NCBI GenBank assembly: GCA_902786665.1
Contig: CADADN010000046.1
Location: 35,264-99,263 of the forward strand
Length of the DNA stretch: 64,000 nucleotides
From: an uncultured Prevotellaceae bacterium
GTDB taxonomy: Bacteria; Bacteroidota; Bacteroidia; Bacteroidales; Bacteroidaceae
Direction of reading: 5' to 3'
Each line of letters opens with the position of its first letter. The stretch's first letter is position 1. Both the position numbers and the translations under genes were made by a program. The notes under the pieces were generated by a model that made no database searches, had not been told where the DNA came from, and saw nothing but the letters and a program-made list of their open reading frames with translations. Below, piece after piece: positions 7,694 to 15,583 of the stretch.

Positions 7694-8689
7694 TCATTGC
7701 CCTCCGAGGCGGCTGAAATACTCAGCGATTTCATCCCAGGTCTTGAAGGCGTCGCTTCCAATGGGGATGACCGTTCCCATGAATTGCTCGTTGGGAGCGG
7801 TGTCGATGAGATAGTCGCCCATGAGCAGTTGCTTGTCGTTGGTGAAGATGACGTGGTTGTAGGTGGGAGCGTCGAACTGCTGTTCGAGCCACGTGAGGGT
7901 CTCCGCCATCGCCGGGCGGTTGTTGAAGTCGGCGGGAGCCACGAAATACACGTTGTAGGATTCCAAAAGTTGTCGGAAGGTCTTTTGCGAACTGCTGCGA
8001 GGCTGTCCGAGTCGGTCGGTGACGCTGTCTGCCGTGATGAGCACCACGGGACGCTGCCGGCCTTCCTGCAGGTCGTCAATCCACCTGATGACAGGCATCA
8101 CGGCATGCATGTAGGAGCGGTCGTCCATGCGATGCTCTCCGTGGAAATGGATGGCTGTGGGGTAGTGCTCGCGGAAGAGGACCCAGGTGTCGACAGTGGT
8201 GTCGGCATCGCCGAAGAGCCCCCACACACGCTTCCGTTCCTCGTCGTTCACACCGCTGAAACATTGCTCTGAGACGAGGCGGTATTCCTTCACAATGTTG
8301 TTGTCGACGAAGAATTTCTGCACACCGTCCTTGCGGGGGTTGAAAAAGGTCTGAGCCCCGGTGAGGCCATGCTGCTGCATGGTGTCTGCGATGCAGAATG
8401 CGGGGTTGATGACGATGCGGTCGTAGCCGTAGAGTTGTTCGGTGTACATGCCGCCCATCGACGTGCCGATGATGAGGTCGGGCTGCTCCTCTTCGCACAG
8501 GCGGTGGAGCAGGTCGAGGGCCTCCTGCGGATGCAGCGGCATGTCCTCGGCGATGATGGTGGCGTTGCACAACACATTTCGCAGGCGTGCGACGGTGCCG
8601 GTCTGCGCGGAGGAGCCGAAGCCATGCACATACATCACTTTCTTGCCCGACATCAGGTCGGGGAATTGCTTCACATATTTGTTTTCCAT
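7694..8689 (-). CDS. YqiA-like esterase fused to a 5'-nucleotidase-like domain
   Basis: 331 residues. Residues ~13-200 resemble the YqiA/UPF0227 alpha/beta hydrolases: KVMYVHGFGSSAQTGT, the nucleophile elbow GTSMGGMY (Ser in GxSxG), and a late FHGEHRMDD that could supply the His. Residues ~205-331 resemble the C-terminal part of 5'(3')-deoxyribonucleotidases of the HAD fold (NHVIFTNDKQLLMGDYLIDTAP). The strand where HAD enzymes have DxDx(T/V) reads TADSV, so the nucleophile Asp seems replaced by Thr and this domain may be inactive. A start at 8713 is in frame but lies inside the terminator of the upstream operon, so I prefer 8689. Function unproven. Confidence 0.7.
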   Translation of the reverse strand: MENKYVKQFPDLMSGKKVMYVHGFGSSAQTGTVARLRNVLCNATIIAEDMPLHPQEALDLLHRLCEEEQPDLIIGTSMGGMYTEQLYGYDRIVINPAFCIADTMQQHGLTGAQTFFNPRKDGVQKFFVDNNIVKEYRLVSEQCFSGVNDEERKRVWGLFGDADTTVDTWVLFREHYPTAIHFHGEHRMDDRSYMHAVMPVIRWIDDLQEGRQRPVVLITADSVTDRLGQPRSSSQKTFRQLLESYNVYFVAPADFNNRPAMAETLTWLEQQFDAPTYNHVIFTNDKQLLMGDYLIDTAPNEQFMGTVIPIGSDAFKTWDEIAEYFSRLGGQ

Positions 8690-8704
8690 TTGGCTTGAAG
8701 GGTG

Positions 8705-8731
8705 AAAAAGCACCTCGAAGGAGGTGCTTTT
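8705..8731 (-). terminator. Terminator of the 2-oxoacid:ferredoxin oxidoreductase operon
   Basis: Perfect 11-bp stem (8706-8716 with 8721-8731), GAAG/CTTC loop, T-run on the minus strand at 8705-8709. A-rich and T-rich flanks make it partly bidirectional. Confidence 0.8.
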
Positions 8732-8739
8732 GGGTGAGC

Positions 8740-8832
8740 CTAGGGTCTCTGGTATTCCTAGTATTCCTAGGGTCTCTAGTGTTCCTAGGGTTTCTAGTGT
8801 TCCTAGGGTTTCTAGTGTCTCTAGTGTTCCTG
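8740..8832 (+). repeat. Spacer array, 9-bp unit (AGTGTTCCT dialect)
   Basis: About ten units of AG(T/G)(G/A)TT(C/T)CT. The CTAG-rich dialect recurs at 51036-51130 and 57905-58010. Confidence 0.85.
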
Positions 8833-8843
8833 GAAGTAAGCTG

Positions 8844-9386
8844 CTATTTCTTCTCCATAATTTCTCCGCCGGCGCGGATGGCCTCCATGTTGAGCGGGAT
8901 GAGGTCGTGATGACGCTCGGGAAGCGTCTTGCGCAGGGCCTTTTCCAGTCCTTCGTTGGTGACGACGGGACAGACGTGGAGCAGACCTCCGAGGACGATC
9001 ATGTTGAAGATTTTGGAGTTTTTCATCTCTGCCGCCTTGTCCATGGCGCTGATGCTGTATATTTCGATGTCATCGCGCGTTGGCGGATTGATGATGCCGT
9101 AGCTGTCGTAGATGAGTATGCCACCGGGTTTCACCTTCGGTTCAAACTTGTCAAGTGAAGGTTGGTTGAGTACGATGGCTATGTCGTAGCGGCTGAGGAT
9201 GGGCGAAGAGATTCGTTCGTCGCTCACGATGACTGTCACGTTGGCCGTTCCTCCGCGTTGCTCGGGGCCGTAAGCAGGCATCCATGTGACCTCCTTGCCC
9301 TCCATGAGTCCCGAATAGGCCAGGATCTTTCCCATGGAAAGGACGCCCTGTCCACCGAATCCGGATATGATGATTTCTTTTTTCAT
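8844..9386 (-). CDS. 2-oxoacid:ferredoxin oxidoreductase, gamma subunit
   Basis: 180 residues. Seen: N-terminal IIISGFGGQGVLSMGKILAYSG and PAYGPEQRGGTANVTVIVSDERI, the hallmarks of the gamma domain of pyruvate/2-oxoacid ferredoxin oxidoreductases. It is the last gene of a ferredoxin-alpha-beta-gamma set and completes the CoA-dependent oxidative decarboxylation enzyme (cytoplasm, reduces ferredoxin). The substrate, 2-oxoglutarate or branched-chain 2-oxoacids, cannot be told from sequence by eye. Confidence 0.92.
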   Translation of the reverse strand: MKKEIIISGFGGQGVLSMGKILAYSGLMEGKEVTWMPAYGPEQRGGTANVTVIVSDERISSPILSRYDIAIVLNQPSLDKFEPKVKPGGILIYDSYGIINPPTRDDIEIYSISAMDKAAEMKNSKIFNMIVLGGLLHVCPVVTNEGLEKALRKTLPERHHDLIPLNMEAIRAGGEIMEKK

Positions 9387-9413
9387 ATATCTTTAGTCTT
9401 TAGTCTTTCATCT

Positions 9414-10187
9414 TTAATCTTCAGTGGTGTCTTTCAAGTCGCCTTTGGGGTAGAATTTGAACATGTTCTCCTGCATCCATTCGTTGGCCTTCTTCGGAGT
9501 GAGTTTCCACCCGCTGCTGCAGGTGCTGACAAACTCCACGAGGCAAGAGCCTTTGCCGGCCATGGAGGCCTCGAAAGCCTTGCGCAGTGCTTTCTTCGCC
9601 TTTCGGATGGCGGCGACGTTCTCCACGCTCTGCCTTGTGACATAGCAGGTGCCTTCGAGTGTCGCGGCGATTTCCGTGATTTTCAAAGGGTAGCCATGTA
9701 GTGCCGGTTCGCGTCCGTATGGGCATGTGGAGGTTTTCTGTCCCAAGAGGGTGGTGGGTGCCATCTGTCCTCCTGTCATGCCGTAGATGGCATTGTTGAT
9801 GAAGATGATGACGATGTGCTCGCCACGGTTCAAGGCGTGAATGGTCTCGCAGGCTCCGATGCATGCGAGGTCGCCGTCGCCCTGGTATGTGAAGACGAGG
9901 CGGTCGGGCCATAGTCGCTTGATGCCGGTGGCGACGGCGGGTGCGCGTCCGTGGGCGGCTTCCTGCCAGTCGATGTCGATGTATTTGTAGGCGAAGACAC
10001 CGCATCCCACGGGTGAGATGCCAACAGTCTTCTCCTCCATCCCCATGTCTTCTATCACTTCGGCGATGAGTTTGTGCACCACTCCGTGGGAGCATCCGGG
10101 GCAGTAGTGCATCGGTGTTTCGTTGAGGAGCGTCGGTTTCTTGTAAACCAGGTTCTCCGGACTGATGATATCGTTTGCTTCCATCAT
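9414..10187 (-). CDS. 2-oxoacid:ferredoxin oxidoreductase, beta subunit (thiamine-PP binding)
   Basis: 257 residues. The TPP motif is clear: YQGDGDLACIGACETIHALNRGEHIVIIFINNAIYGMTGGQ (GDG...NN type). The N-terminal HYCPGCSHG and SPVGCGVF carry Cys residues typical of this subunit. It overlaps the alpha gene by four bases (stop/start overlap), a sign of translational coupling. Two start codons lie in tandem at 10187 and 10184. Confidence 0.93.
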   Translation of the reverse strand: MMEANDIISPENLVYKKPTLLNETPMHYCPGCSHGVVHKLIAEVIEDMGMEEKTVGISPVGCGVFAYKYIDIDWQEAAHGRAPAVATGIKRLWPDRLVFTYQGDGDLACIGACETIHALNRGEHIVIIFINNAIYGMTGGQMAPTTLLGQKTSTCPYGREPALHGYPLKITEIAATLEGTCYVTRQSVENVAAIRKAKKALRKAFEASMAGKGSCLVEFVSTCSSGWKLTPKKANEWMQENMFKFYPKGDLKDTTED

Positions 10188-11269
10188 TTCATCAATTTTG
10201 TTTTCAATGCTTCCACAATCTCCTCCGGCTCCGGGACGATGCCGCCCAGGCGTCCGAAGTGTTCTACAGGCACTTTGCCGTTGATGGCAAGTTTCACGTC
10301 CTCCACCATCATTCCAGCGTTGATTTCAACCACGAGCACTCCCTTCTTGCCACGGGAATATTCGACGACCTCATTGGTGGGGAATGGCCACACGGTGATG
10401 GGGCGCAGCAGTCCCACCTTGAGGCCTTCTGCACGTGCGATTTCGATGGCTTTCTCTGAGATGCGTGCCGCGCTGCCGAAGGCTACGATGAGGTATTCTG
10501 CATCCTCGCAGTGCATGGTCTCGTATCTCACTTCCTTTTCGCGTATCTCCTGGTACTTGGCTTGTAGATGGAGGTTCCTCACTTCCATCGCCTCAGGTTT
10601 CAGTTCCAAAGAGGTGATGATGTTGGGTTTCCTGTCTTTCTTCTTTCCGAAGGAGGCCCATGGGCATTGCTCCATCACCTCTTCGTCGGTGCGGCGGGGC
10701 TTTTGTGGCGGCAGCACGATTTTCTCCATCATCTGTCCGATGATGCCATCGGAAAGGATCATGGCCGGGTTGCGGTACTTGAATGCCAGTTCGAAGGCGA
10801 GGTCTACGAAGTCGGCCATCTCCTGCACTGAAGAGGGGCATAACGTGATGACGTAATAGTCGCCGTTGCCACCTCCTCTTGTGGCTTGGAAATAGTCGCT
10901 CTGCGAGGGTTGGATGGTACCCAGTCCGGGACCACCGCGTTGCACGTTGACGAATACACCGGGCAGTTCGGCTCCAGCCAAATAGGCGATGCCTTCCTGC
11001 ATCAGCGCCACACCCGGGCTTGATGATGATGTGAGAGCTCTCTTTCCAGCTCCTGCGGCTCCATAGACCATGTTGATGGATGCCACTTCGCTCTCTGCTT
11101 GCACCACCACCATTCCGGTGGTTTCCCAGGGTTTGAGTGCGCAGAGGGTTTCAATGACCTCGCTCTGCGGTGTGATGGGGTATCCGAAATACCCGTCGGC
11201 TCCACAGCGAATGGCGGCATACGCTATCGCCTCGTTGCCTTTCATTAGGATTGCTTCTTGCTCAGCCAT
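10184..11269 (-). CDS. 2-oxoacid:ferredoxin oxidoreductase, alpha subunit
   Basis: 361 residues. N-terminal GNEAIAYAAIRCGADGYFGYPITPQSEVIETL is the pyrimidine-binding domain signature of KorA/VorB; QAESEVASINMVYGAAGAGKRALTSSSSPG follows, then the domain II part with RPITVWPFP. Together with beta, gamma and the ferredoxin it forms the four-subunit enzyme of anaerobes. Many Bacteroidales homologues are named VorB (2-oxoisovalerate), others KorA. Confidence 0.93.
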   Translation of the reverse strand: MAEQEAILMKGNEAIAYAAIRCGADGYFGYPITPQSEVIETLCALKPWETTGMVVVQAESEVASINMVYGAAGAGKRALTSSSSPGVALMQEGIAYLAGAELPGVFVNVQRGGPGLGTIQPSQSDYFQATRGGGNGDYYVITLCPSSVQEMADFVDLAFELAFKYRNPAMILSDGIIGQMMEKIVLPPQKPRRTDEEVMEQCPWASFGKKKDRKPNIITSLELKPEAMEVRNLHLQAKYQEIREKEVRYETMHCEDAEYLIVAFGSAARISEKAIEIARAEGLKVGLLRPITVWPFPTNEVVEYSRGKKGVLVVEINAGMMVEDVKLAINGKVPVEHFGRLGGIVPEPEEIVEALKTKLMK

Positions 11270-11272
11270 CAG

Positions 11273-11506
11273 CTAATTCTCCATTTTTTTACGGTAGACA
11301 GTGATGCATCCGTCGGGGCATACGATGGCGCACGATGCGCAACCGATGCAGTTGTCGGGGTTGACAGCCTCGATGTAAGGGTATCCCGATACATTGACCT
11401 TCTTGTCAGCAAGTGCGATGACGCCTTTGTTGCAAGCTTCAATGCAGAGGGCGCAGCCTTTGCATCTATTCGTGTTTACCAAGATTTGACCTTTGATTTT
11501 ACTCAT
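11273..11506 (-). CDS. 4Fe-4S ferredoxin-type delta subunit of the oxidoreductase
   Basis: 77 residues with two CxxCxxC...CP clusters: RCKGCALCIEACNKG and NCIGCASCAIVCPDG. It carries electrons from the TPP centre. The stop lies three bases before the alpha start. Confidence 0.95.
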   Translation of the reverse strand: MSKIKGQILVNTNRCKGCALCIEACNKGVIALADKKVNVSGYPYIEAVNPDNCIGCASCAIVCPDGCITVYRKKMEN

Positions 11507-11545
11507 AATAATCTATTTTTCACCTTCCGCGAAGCGGGAATGTTG

Positions 11546-11743
11546 TTAAGGGTTGTAGTAGTCCTTGTGATAGAAGTTGAGGATGTCGTCGAGCATCTCC
11601 TTGGCCTGTACTGCTGGACTTTCCGGGTCGAGTGCGATGGCCTCGAGGTAGTTGTTCAGCGCCATTTGCCAGTTGCCTTGGCGTCGGTATTCGTTGCCTT
11701 TCCGGTAGTATTCCTCAGCAGTCATCTTTTCTTGTTCCATCAC
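11546..11743 (-). CDS. Small TPR-like protein
   Basis: 65 residues, one and a half TPR helices (EEYYRKGNEYRRQGNWQMALNNYLEAIALDPESP). No signal peptide. It begins at the folD stop region and is 39 bp upstream of the ferredoxin subunit, so it sits in the middle of a minus-strand gene chain. Role unknown; TPRs bind proteins. Confidence 0.75.
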   Translation of the reverse strand: MMEQEKMTAEEYYRKGNEYRRQGNWQMALNNYLEAIALDPESPAVQAKEMLDDILNFYHKDYYNP

Positions 11744-12636
11744 TATTGGTAATATTCTTTTTTTGCAGCGGCGAGAGTGTTCTTCATCAGCGAACAGATG
11801 GTCATGGGCCCCACTCCGCCGGGGACGGGGGTGATCATCGATGCCTTGGCCGACACCTCGTCGAATTTCACGTCGCCGTTGAGCCGGTATCCGCTCTTGC
11901 GAGAGGGGTCTGGCACTCTCGTTGTACCCACGTCGATGACGACGGCTCCCTCACGCACCATGTCGGCGGTGACGAAGTCGGGGCGCCCTATGGCGGCGAT
12001 GATGATGTCGGCCTGCCGGCATTCCTCCTTCAGTGTTGCGGAGTGGCTGTGGCATACGGTCACCGTAGAGTCGCCAAGATGCTTCTGCAGCATCAGTTGT
12101 GCCATGGGTTTTCCCACGATGTTGCTGCGCCCGAGCACGACGCATTTCTTTCCGCTGGTCTCCACGCCGTATCTGCGTAGGAGTGTGAGTATGCCGAGTG
12201 GCGTTGCGGAGATGAAGCAAGGCAGCCCGATGGCCATCCTTCCCACGTTGATGGGGTGGAATCCGTCGACATCCTTCTTGTAGTCGATGGCCATGATGAC
12301 CTTCTGTTCGTCGATGTGCCGGGGGAGGGGTAGTTGTACGATGAATCCGTCGATGTCGGCGTCGGCATTGAGTTCCGCCACCTTGGAGAGCAGTTCCTCC
12401 TCCGTGACGTCGTCTTCGTAGCGGATGAGGGTTGATTTGAACCCGCAAGCTTCGCAGGCGAGCACCTTGTTTTTCACATAAGTCTCAGAGCCTCCGTCAT
12501 GGCCTACCAGTATGGCGGCCAAATGGGGTTGTTTGCCACCGTCGGCGACGATTTGTCTCACTTCTTCGGCTATTTCCTGCTTGATGGCAGCAGCCGTGGC
12601 TTTTCCGTCTATGAGGGTCATGGCTTCTTGTTTCAT
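11743..12636 (-). CDS. folD: Bifunctional methylenetetrahydrofolate dehydrogenase/cyclohydrolase
   Basis: 297 residues. FolD interconverts methylene-, methenyl- and formyl-tetrahydrofolate for purine and methionine synthesis. Seen: [16 protein letters not shown] (catalytic YxxxK), the folate segment [26 protein letters not shown], the Rossmann [13 protein letters not shown], and [12 protein letters not shown] second Met at codon 6 is also a possible start. The start overlaps the end of ffh by four bases. Confidence 0.97.
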   Translation of the reverse strand: MKQEAMTLIDGKATAAAIKQEIAEEVRQIVADGGKQPHLAAILVGHDGGSETYVKNKVLACEACGFKSTLIRYEDDVTEEELLSKVAELNADADIDGFIVQLPLPRHIDEQKVIMAIDYKKDVDGFHPINVGRMAIGLPCFISATPLGILTLLRRYGVETSGKKCVVLGRSNIVGKPMAQLMLQKHLGDSTVTVCHSHSATLKEECRQADIIIAAIGRPDFVTADMVREGAVVIDVGTTRVPDPSRKSGYRLNGDVKFDEVSAKASMITPVPGGVGPMTICSLMKNTLAAAKKEYYQ

Positions 12637-13979
12637 TGTGGCATTTTGGGCATTTTCCCACGCATGGCACCCATCATCATGTTCATCTTGGAGGTGTTGG
12701 TCACTGCCTGCATCATCTTGCGTGTCTGGTCAAACTGCTTCAGAAGCTTGTTCACCTCCTGTATGGTGGTGCCTGAGCCTTTGGCGATGCGCATGCGGCG
12801 GCTGGAGTTGAGGATTTGTGGGTTGGCGCGTTCCTGGGGGGTCATGCTTTGTATGATGGCCTCGATGCTCTTGAAGGCGTTGTCGTCGATGTCCACGTCC
12901 TTGATGGCCTTGCCCACGCCGGGAATCATCGATGCGAGGTCTTTCAGGTTGCCCATCTTCTTGATTTGCTGGATTTGCGACATAAAGTCGTTGAAGTCGA
13001 ACTTGTTTTTCTGTATCTTCTTCACCAACTCCTGAGCTTCTTTCTCGTCGTATAGCTGCTGTGCACGCTCCACGAGGCTCACTACGTCACCCATACCGAG
13101 GATGCGGTCTGCCATTCGTGCCGGGTGGAAGACATCGATGGCTTCCATCTTCTCTCCTGTGCCGATGAACTTGATGGGTTTGTTCACCACGGTGCGGATG
13201 GAGAGGGCGGCACCACCACGTGTGTCACCATCGAGTTTGGTGAGCACCACGCCGTCGAAGTCGAGTCTCTCGTTGAAGGTCTTGGCGGTGTTCACGGCGT
13301 CCTGGCCGGTCATGGAATCAACGACGAAGAGTGTCTCGTCGGGGTTGACGGCATTCTTCAGCTTCTCTATCTCACGCATCATGTCCTCGTCGATGGCGAG
13401 GCGTCCTGCTGTGTCGATGATGACGACGTCGCAGCCTTTGGCTTTCGCTTCGCGCAGGGCGTTGTTGGCGATGTCCACCACGTCCTTGTTGTCGGGCTCG
13501 CAATATACAGGAACGTCCACCTGTCCGCCAACCACTTGAAGCTGGTTGATGGCGGCAGGACGATAAACGTCGCAGGCGACGAGCATCGGCCGCTTGTGGT
13601 TCCTGGTCTTGAGCATGTTGGCAAGCTTGCCGCTGAAGGTTGTCTTACCTGAGCCTTGCAGTCCCGACATGAGGATGATGGCTGGTTTGCCTGTGAGGTT
13701 GAGTCCTACGGCTTCCCCTCCCATCAGCGTTGCCATCTCGTCGTGTACGAGTTTCACCAGCAACTGTCCAGGCTTCACGGCGGTGAGCACGTTCATGCCC
13801 AGAGCCTTCTCTTTCACGTCGTTGGTGAAGTTTTTCGCCACGTTGTAACTCACGTCGGCTTCCATCAGCGCCTTGCGGATGTCTTTCATCGTGGCTGCCA
13901 CGTTGAGTTCGGTGATCTTTCCTTCACCTTTCAGGATTTTGAACGAGCGTTCCAGTCTCTCGCTTAAGTTTTCAAACAT
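12633..13979 (-). CDS. ffh: Signal recognition particle protein Ffh
   Basis: 448 residues. Ffh with the 4.5S RNA targets nascent membrane proteins to the Sec translocon. Seen: N domain (1-90), G domain with [40 protein letters not shown] and GTGEK, and a Met-rich M domain from about 320 whose tail ([16 protein letters not shown]) binds signal sequences. First gene of a minus-strand chain that continues into folD. Confidence 0.97.
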   Translation of the reverse strand: MFENLSERLERSFKILKGEGKITELNVAATMKDIRKALMEADVSYNVAKNFTNDVKEKALGMNVLTAVKPGQLLVKLVHDEMATLMGGEAVGLNLTGKPAIILMSGLQGSGKTTFSGKLANMLKTRNHKRPMLVACDVYRPAAINQLQVVGGQVDVPVYCEPDNKDVVDIANNALREAKAKGCDVVIIDTAGRLAIDEDMMREIEKLKNAVNPDETLFVVDSMTGQDAVNTAKTFNERLDFDGVVLTKLDGDTRGGAALSIRTVVNKPIKFIGTGEKMEAIDVFHPARMADRILGMGDVVSLVERAQQLYDEKEAQELVKKIQKNKFDFNDFMSQIQQIKKMGNLKDLASMIPGVGKAIKDVDIDDNAFKSIEAIIQSMTPQERANPQILNSSRRMRIAKGSGTTIQEVNKLLKQFDQTRKMMQAVTNTSKMNMMMGAMRGKMPKMPQ

Positions 13980-14018
13980 CTTTTTATTCTTCTATTTTTT
14001 TTCTTGAGTTTTCTATAC

Positions 14019-14086
14019 AAACCATAGAGGCTATAGAGACTGTGGTGACTATAGAAACTATGGCATACTATGGGGATGCAAAATTA
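14019..14086 (-). promoter_or_regulatory. Candidate ffh -7 element with 9-bp array in the 5' UTR
   Basis: On the minus strand, TAATTTTG at 14079-14086 fits a -7 element; no good -33 was found. Between it and ffh lie about five 9-bp units of the CTATAGAGA type (14019-14070), which would then be transcribed as leader. The same dialect recurs at 21555-21604. Confidence 0.45.
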
Positions 14087-14179
14087 GGAAAAAAAAGGCA
14101 AATAATGGCTCTTTTGCGTGTTTTTTTGCACTAAAGGTGGTAAAAGGTGGTTTCGGAGTGATTGGAGTGGTCGGAGTAG

Positions 14180-15118
14180 TCATAGCTCCCATCTTGCGAT
14201 GAGTGGCAGGTGGTCGCTGTATCCTCGATGATATCTTTTACCGACGAAAGTGCGGAAGGGTTGCACCCCGCCGTATTTCTCATCTTCTTCGATCAGGAAA
14301 GACACGTCAAGGATGAAGCAGTCGTGCATCCGGTTGTTGATGTCCTCGCTGACGAGGATGTGGTCGAGGCTTCCCCATCTGCCTTGGTGTTTGTAGGTGC
14401 CACGTGCGCCGTTCCTGCCTTTTGCGTTGCGTGAGACGTGCTTCATTTGGTGTTGCTCGATTATGTCCACCATGCCGCCGTCATCCAGGTCGTTGAAGTC
14501 ACCTGCCACGACGATGTCAGCCCCGGGCGAGGTGTTGTGGATGGAGTCTATGGCCTCCACGATGCGCTGTGCCACGCGCATGCGGTAGGGTTGTGTTGCC
14601 TTGGCTCCACTCACGCGGCTTGGTGCATGTACGACGAATACGTGGAGGGTGTCTGTCACTCCTGTCAGCCCTTTGGCGTAAAGGATATCGCGTGTGGCGT
14701 GCTTGCCTTGAGGTGGTATGACACACAGGGCACGACTGTCGAGCAGGCGGAAGGAAAACGGTGAATATAGCAAAGCCACGTCGATGCCGCGTTCATCGTC
14801 TGAGTTGGTCATCACATACTGGTATCCTGCGTTGCGGAGGGGCGAGCGTGTGGTGAGGTCGTGCATCACGCTGTCGTTCTCCACCTCGGTCAATGCCACA
14901 AGGTCGGGGAGTGTCCATTCGTCGCCTTCTCCACCACAGGCTATGATTTCCTGGGCTATGCCGTTCACCTTGCGCCAATATTTTCCCTTATCCCACTTGC
15001 GAGTGCTGGTGGGAAGGAACTCATGATCGTTCTTCCCCTCGTCGTGTGTGTAGTCGAAGAGGTTCTCGCAGTTGAGTTCAACAAACGTGAACAGCGTGGC
15101 TAAGAGGATGCTGAGCAT
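14180..15118 (-). CDS. Secreted endonuclease/exonuclease/phosphatase family protein
   Basis: 312 residues. The fold's motifs are present: VELNCENLFDYTHD near the start, VALTEVENDSVMHDL (catalytic Glu), DIVVAGDFNDLDDGG (Asp, Asn), LDHILVSEDI, and SDHLPLIARWEL at the end (Asp-His). Residues 1-14 (LSILLATLFTFV) look like a short signal sequence. Substrate could be nucleic acid, phosphoinositide or another phosphodiester. The frame stays open upstream through the 9-bp repeat, which would add about 52 residues rich in Ser-Asp-His/Tyr triplets; I reject that extension as translated spacer. Confidence 0.82.
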   Translation of the reverse strand: MLSILLATLFTFVELNCENLFDYTHDEGKNDHEFLPTSTRKWDKGKYWRKVNGIAQEIIACGGEGDEWTLPDLVALTEVENDSVMHDLTTRSPLRNAGYQYVMTNSDDERGIDVALLYSPFSFRLLDSRALCVIPPQGKHATRDILYAKGLTGVTDTLHVFVVHAPSRVSGAKATQPYRMRVAQRIVEAIDSIHNTSPGADIVVAGDFNDLDDGGMVDIIEQHQMKHVSRNAKGRNGARGTYKHQGRWGSLDHILVSEDINNRMHDCFILDVSFLIEEDEKYGGVQPFRTFVGKRYHRGYSDHLPLIARWEL

Positions 15119-15137
15119 GGTGGTAGGGGGGCTTACC

Positions 15138-15245
15138 TGGTCGGAGTGGTCGGAGTGGTCTGAGTAATCGGAGTGGTCGGAGTGGTCTGAGTAATCTGAG
15201 TAATCGGAGTAATCGGAGTAATCGGAGTGGTCGGAGTGATAGGGG
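15138..15245 (-). repeat. Spacer array, 9-bp unit (GGAGTAATC / GGAGTGGTC dialect)
   Basis: Twelve nearly perfect 9-bp units just upstream of the endonuclease gene. Shorter runs occur at 14153-14178 right after it and a long one at 32533-32640. On the minus strand the unit reads as (Ser-Asp-His/Tyr)n with no stops. Confidence 0.92.
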
Positions 15246-15305
15246 GGCGGAGTGGTCGGAGAATTGTGGGTGATCAATAAAAAGGCGGGTATGAATGGCA
15301 GGTAG

Positions 15306-15340
15306 AAAAAACCTCCCCGCGTAATTCACGCGGGGAGGTT
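15306..15340 (-). terminator. Terminator of the small-peptide/secreted-protein unit
   Basis: Perfect 13-bp GC-rich stem (15310-15322 with 15328-15340), 5-nt loop, minus-strand T-run at 15306-15311. Confidence 0.92.
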
Positions 15341-15361
15341 GTGTATCAGAGATGTGATTGT

Positions 15362-15544
15362 TTATTCTGCTTCTTCATCCCAGAGGCTCTTCTTGGCGTC
15401 AGCACCTGCGCCGCCATCGCCGTCAGGACCGCCCCAACCAGCACCACTACCATCACCCATATCACCGATAACAGTGTCTGCCATGATGGCTTCGATCTTC
15501 ATAGCTCTCACTTTGCAAGTGGGGTTGATATATGTCTTTTTCAT
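15362..15544 (-). CDS. Small Gly/Asp-rich peptide with SLWDE C-terminus
   Basis: 60 residues. N-terminus MKKTYINPTCKVRAMKIEA, a Gly/Asp-rich middle (residues ~28-48) and an acidic end KKSLWDEEAE. It starts 39 bp after the secreted-protein gene on the same strand and is followed by a strong terminator. A second small ORF with the same plan (basic MKxxxxP start, acidic end with SVWE) lies in the same relative place at 47075-47239. No known domain; not obviously a toxin or a ribosomal protein. No signal peptide is apparent. Confidence 0.65.
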   Translation of the reverse strand: MKKTYINPTCKVRAMKIEAIMADTVIGDMGDGSGAGWGGPDGDGGAGADAKKSLWDEEAE

Positions 15545-15583
15545 TTTCTTTTTCGTTTTTAATTGTTAGACATGTTTGACAGG

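Noticed and set aside
8690-8713. Earlier start for the esterase-nucleotidase fusion
   Set aside because: It lies inside the terminator hairpin of the upstream operon.
8724-9158. Plus-strand ORF beginning with VSxVPRV repeats
   Set aside because: It runs through the 9-bp array and then antisense to the gamma subunit gene.
15119-15277. N-terminal Ser-Asp-Tyr/His stalk on the endonuclease-like protein
   Set aside because: Signal-like sequence starts at 15118; a stalk before it would be unusual, and the same 9-bp dialect occurs in non-coding DNA elsewhere.
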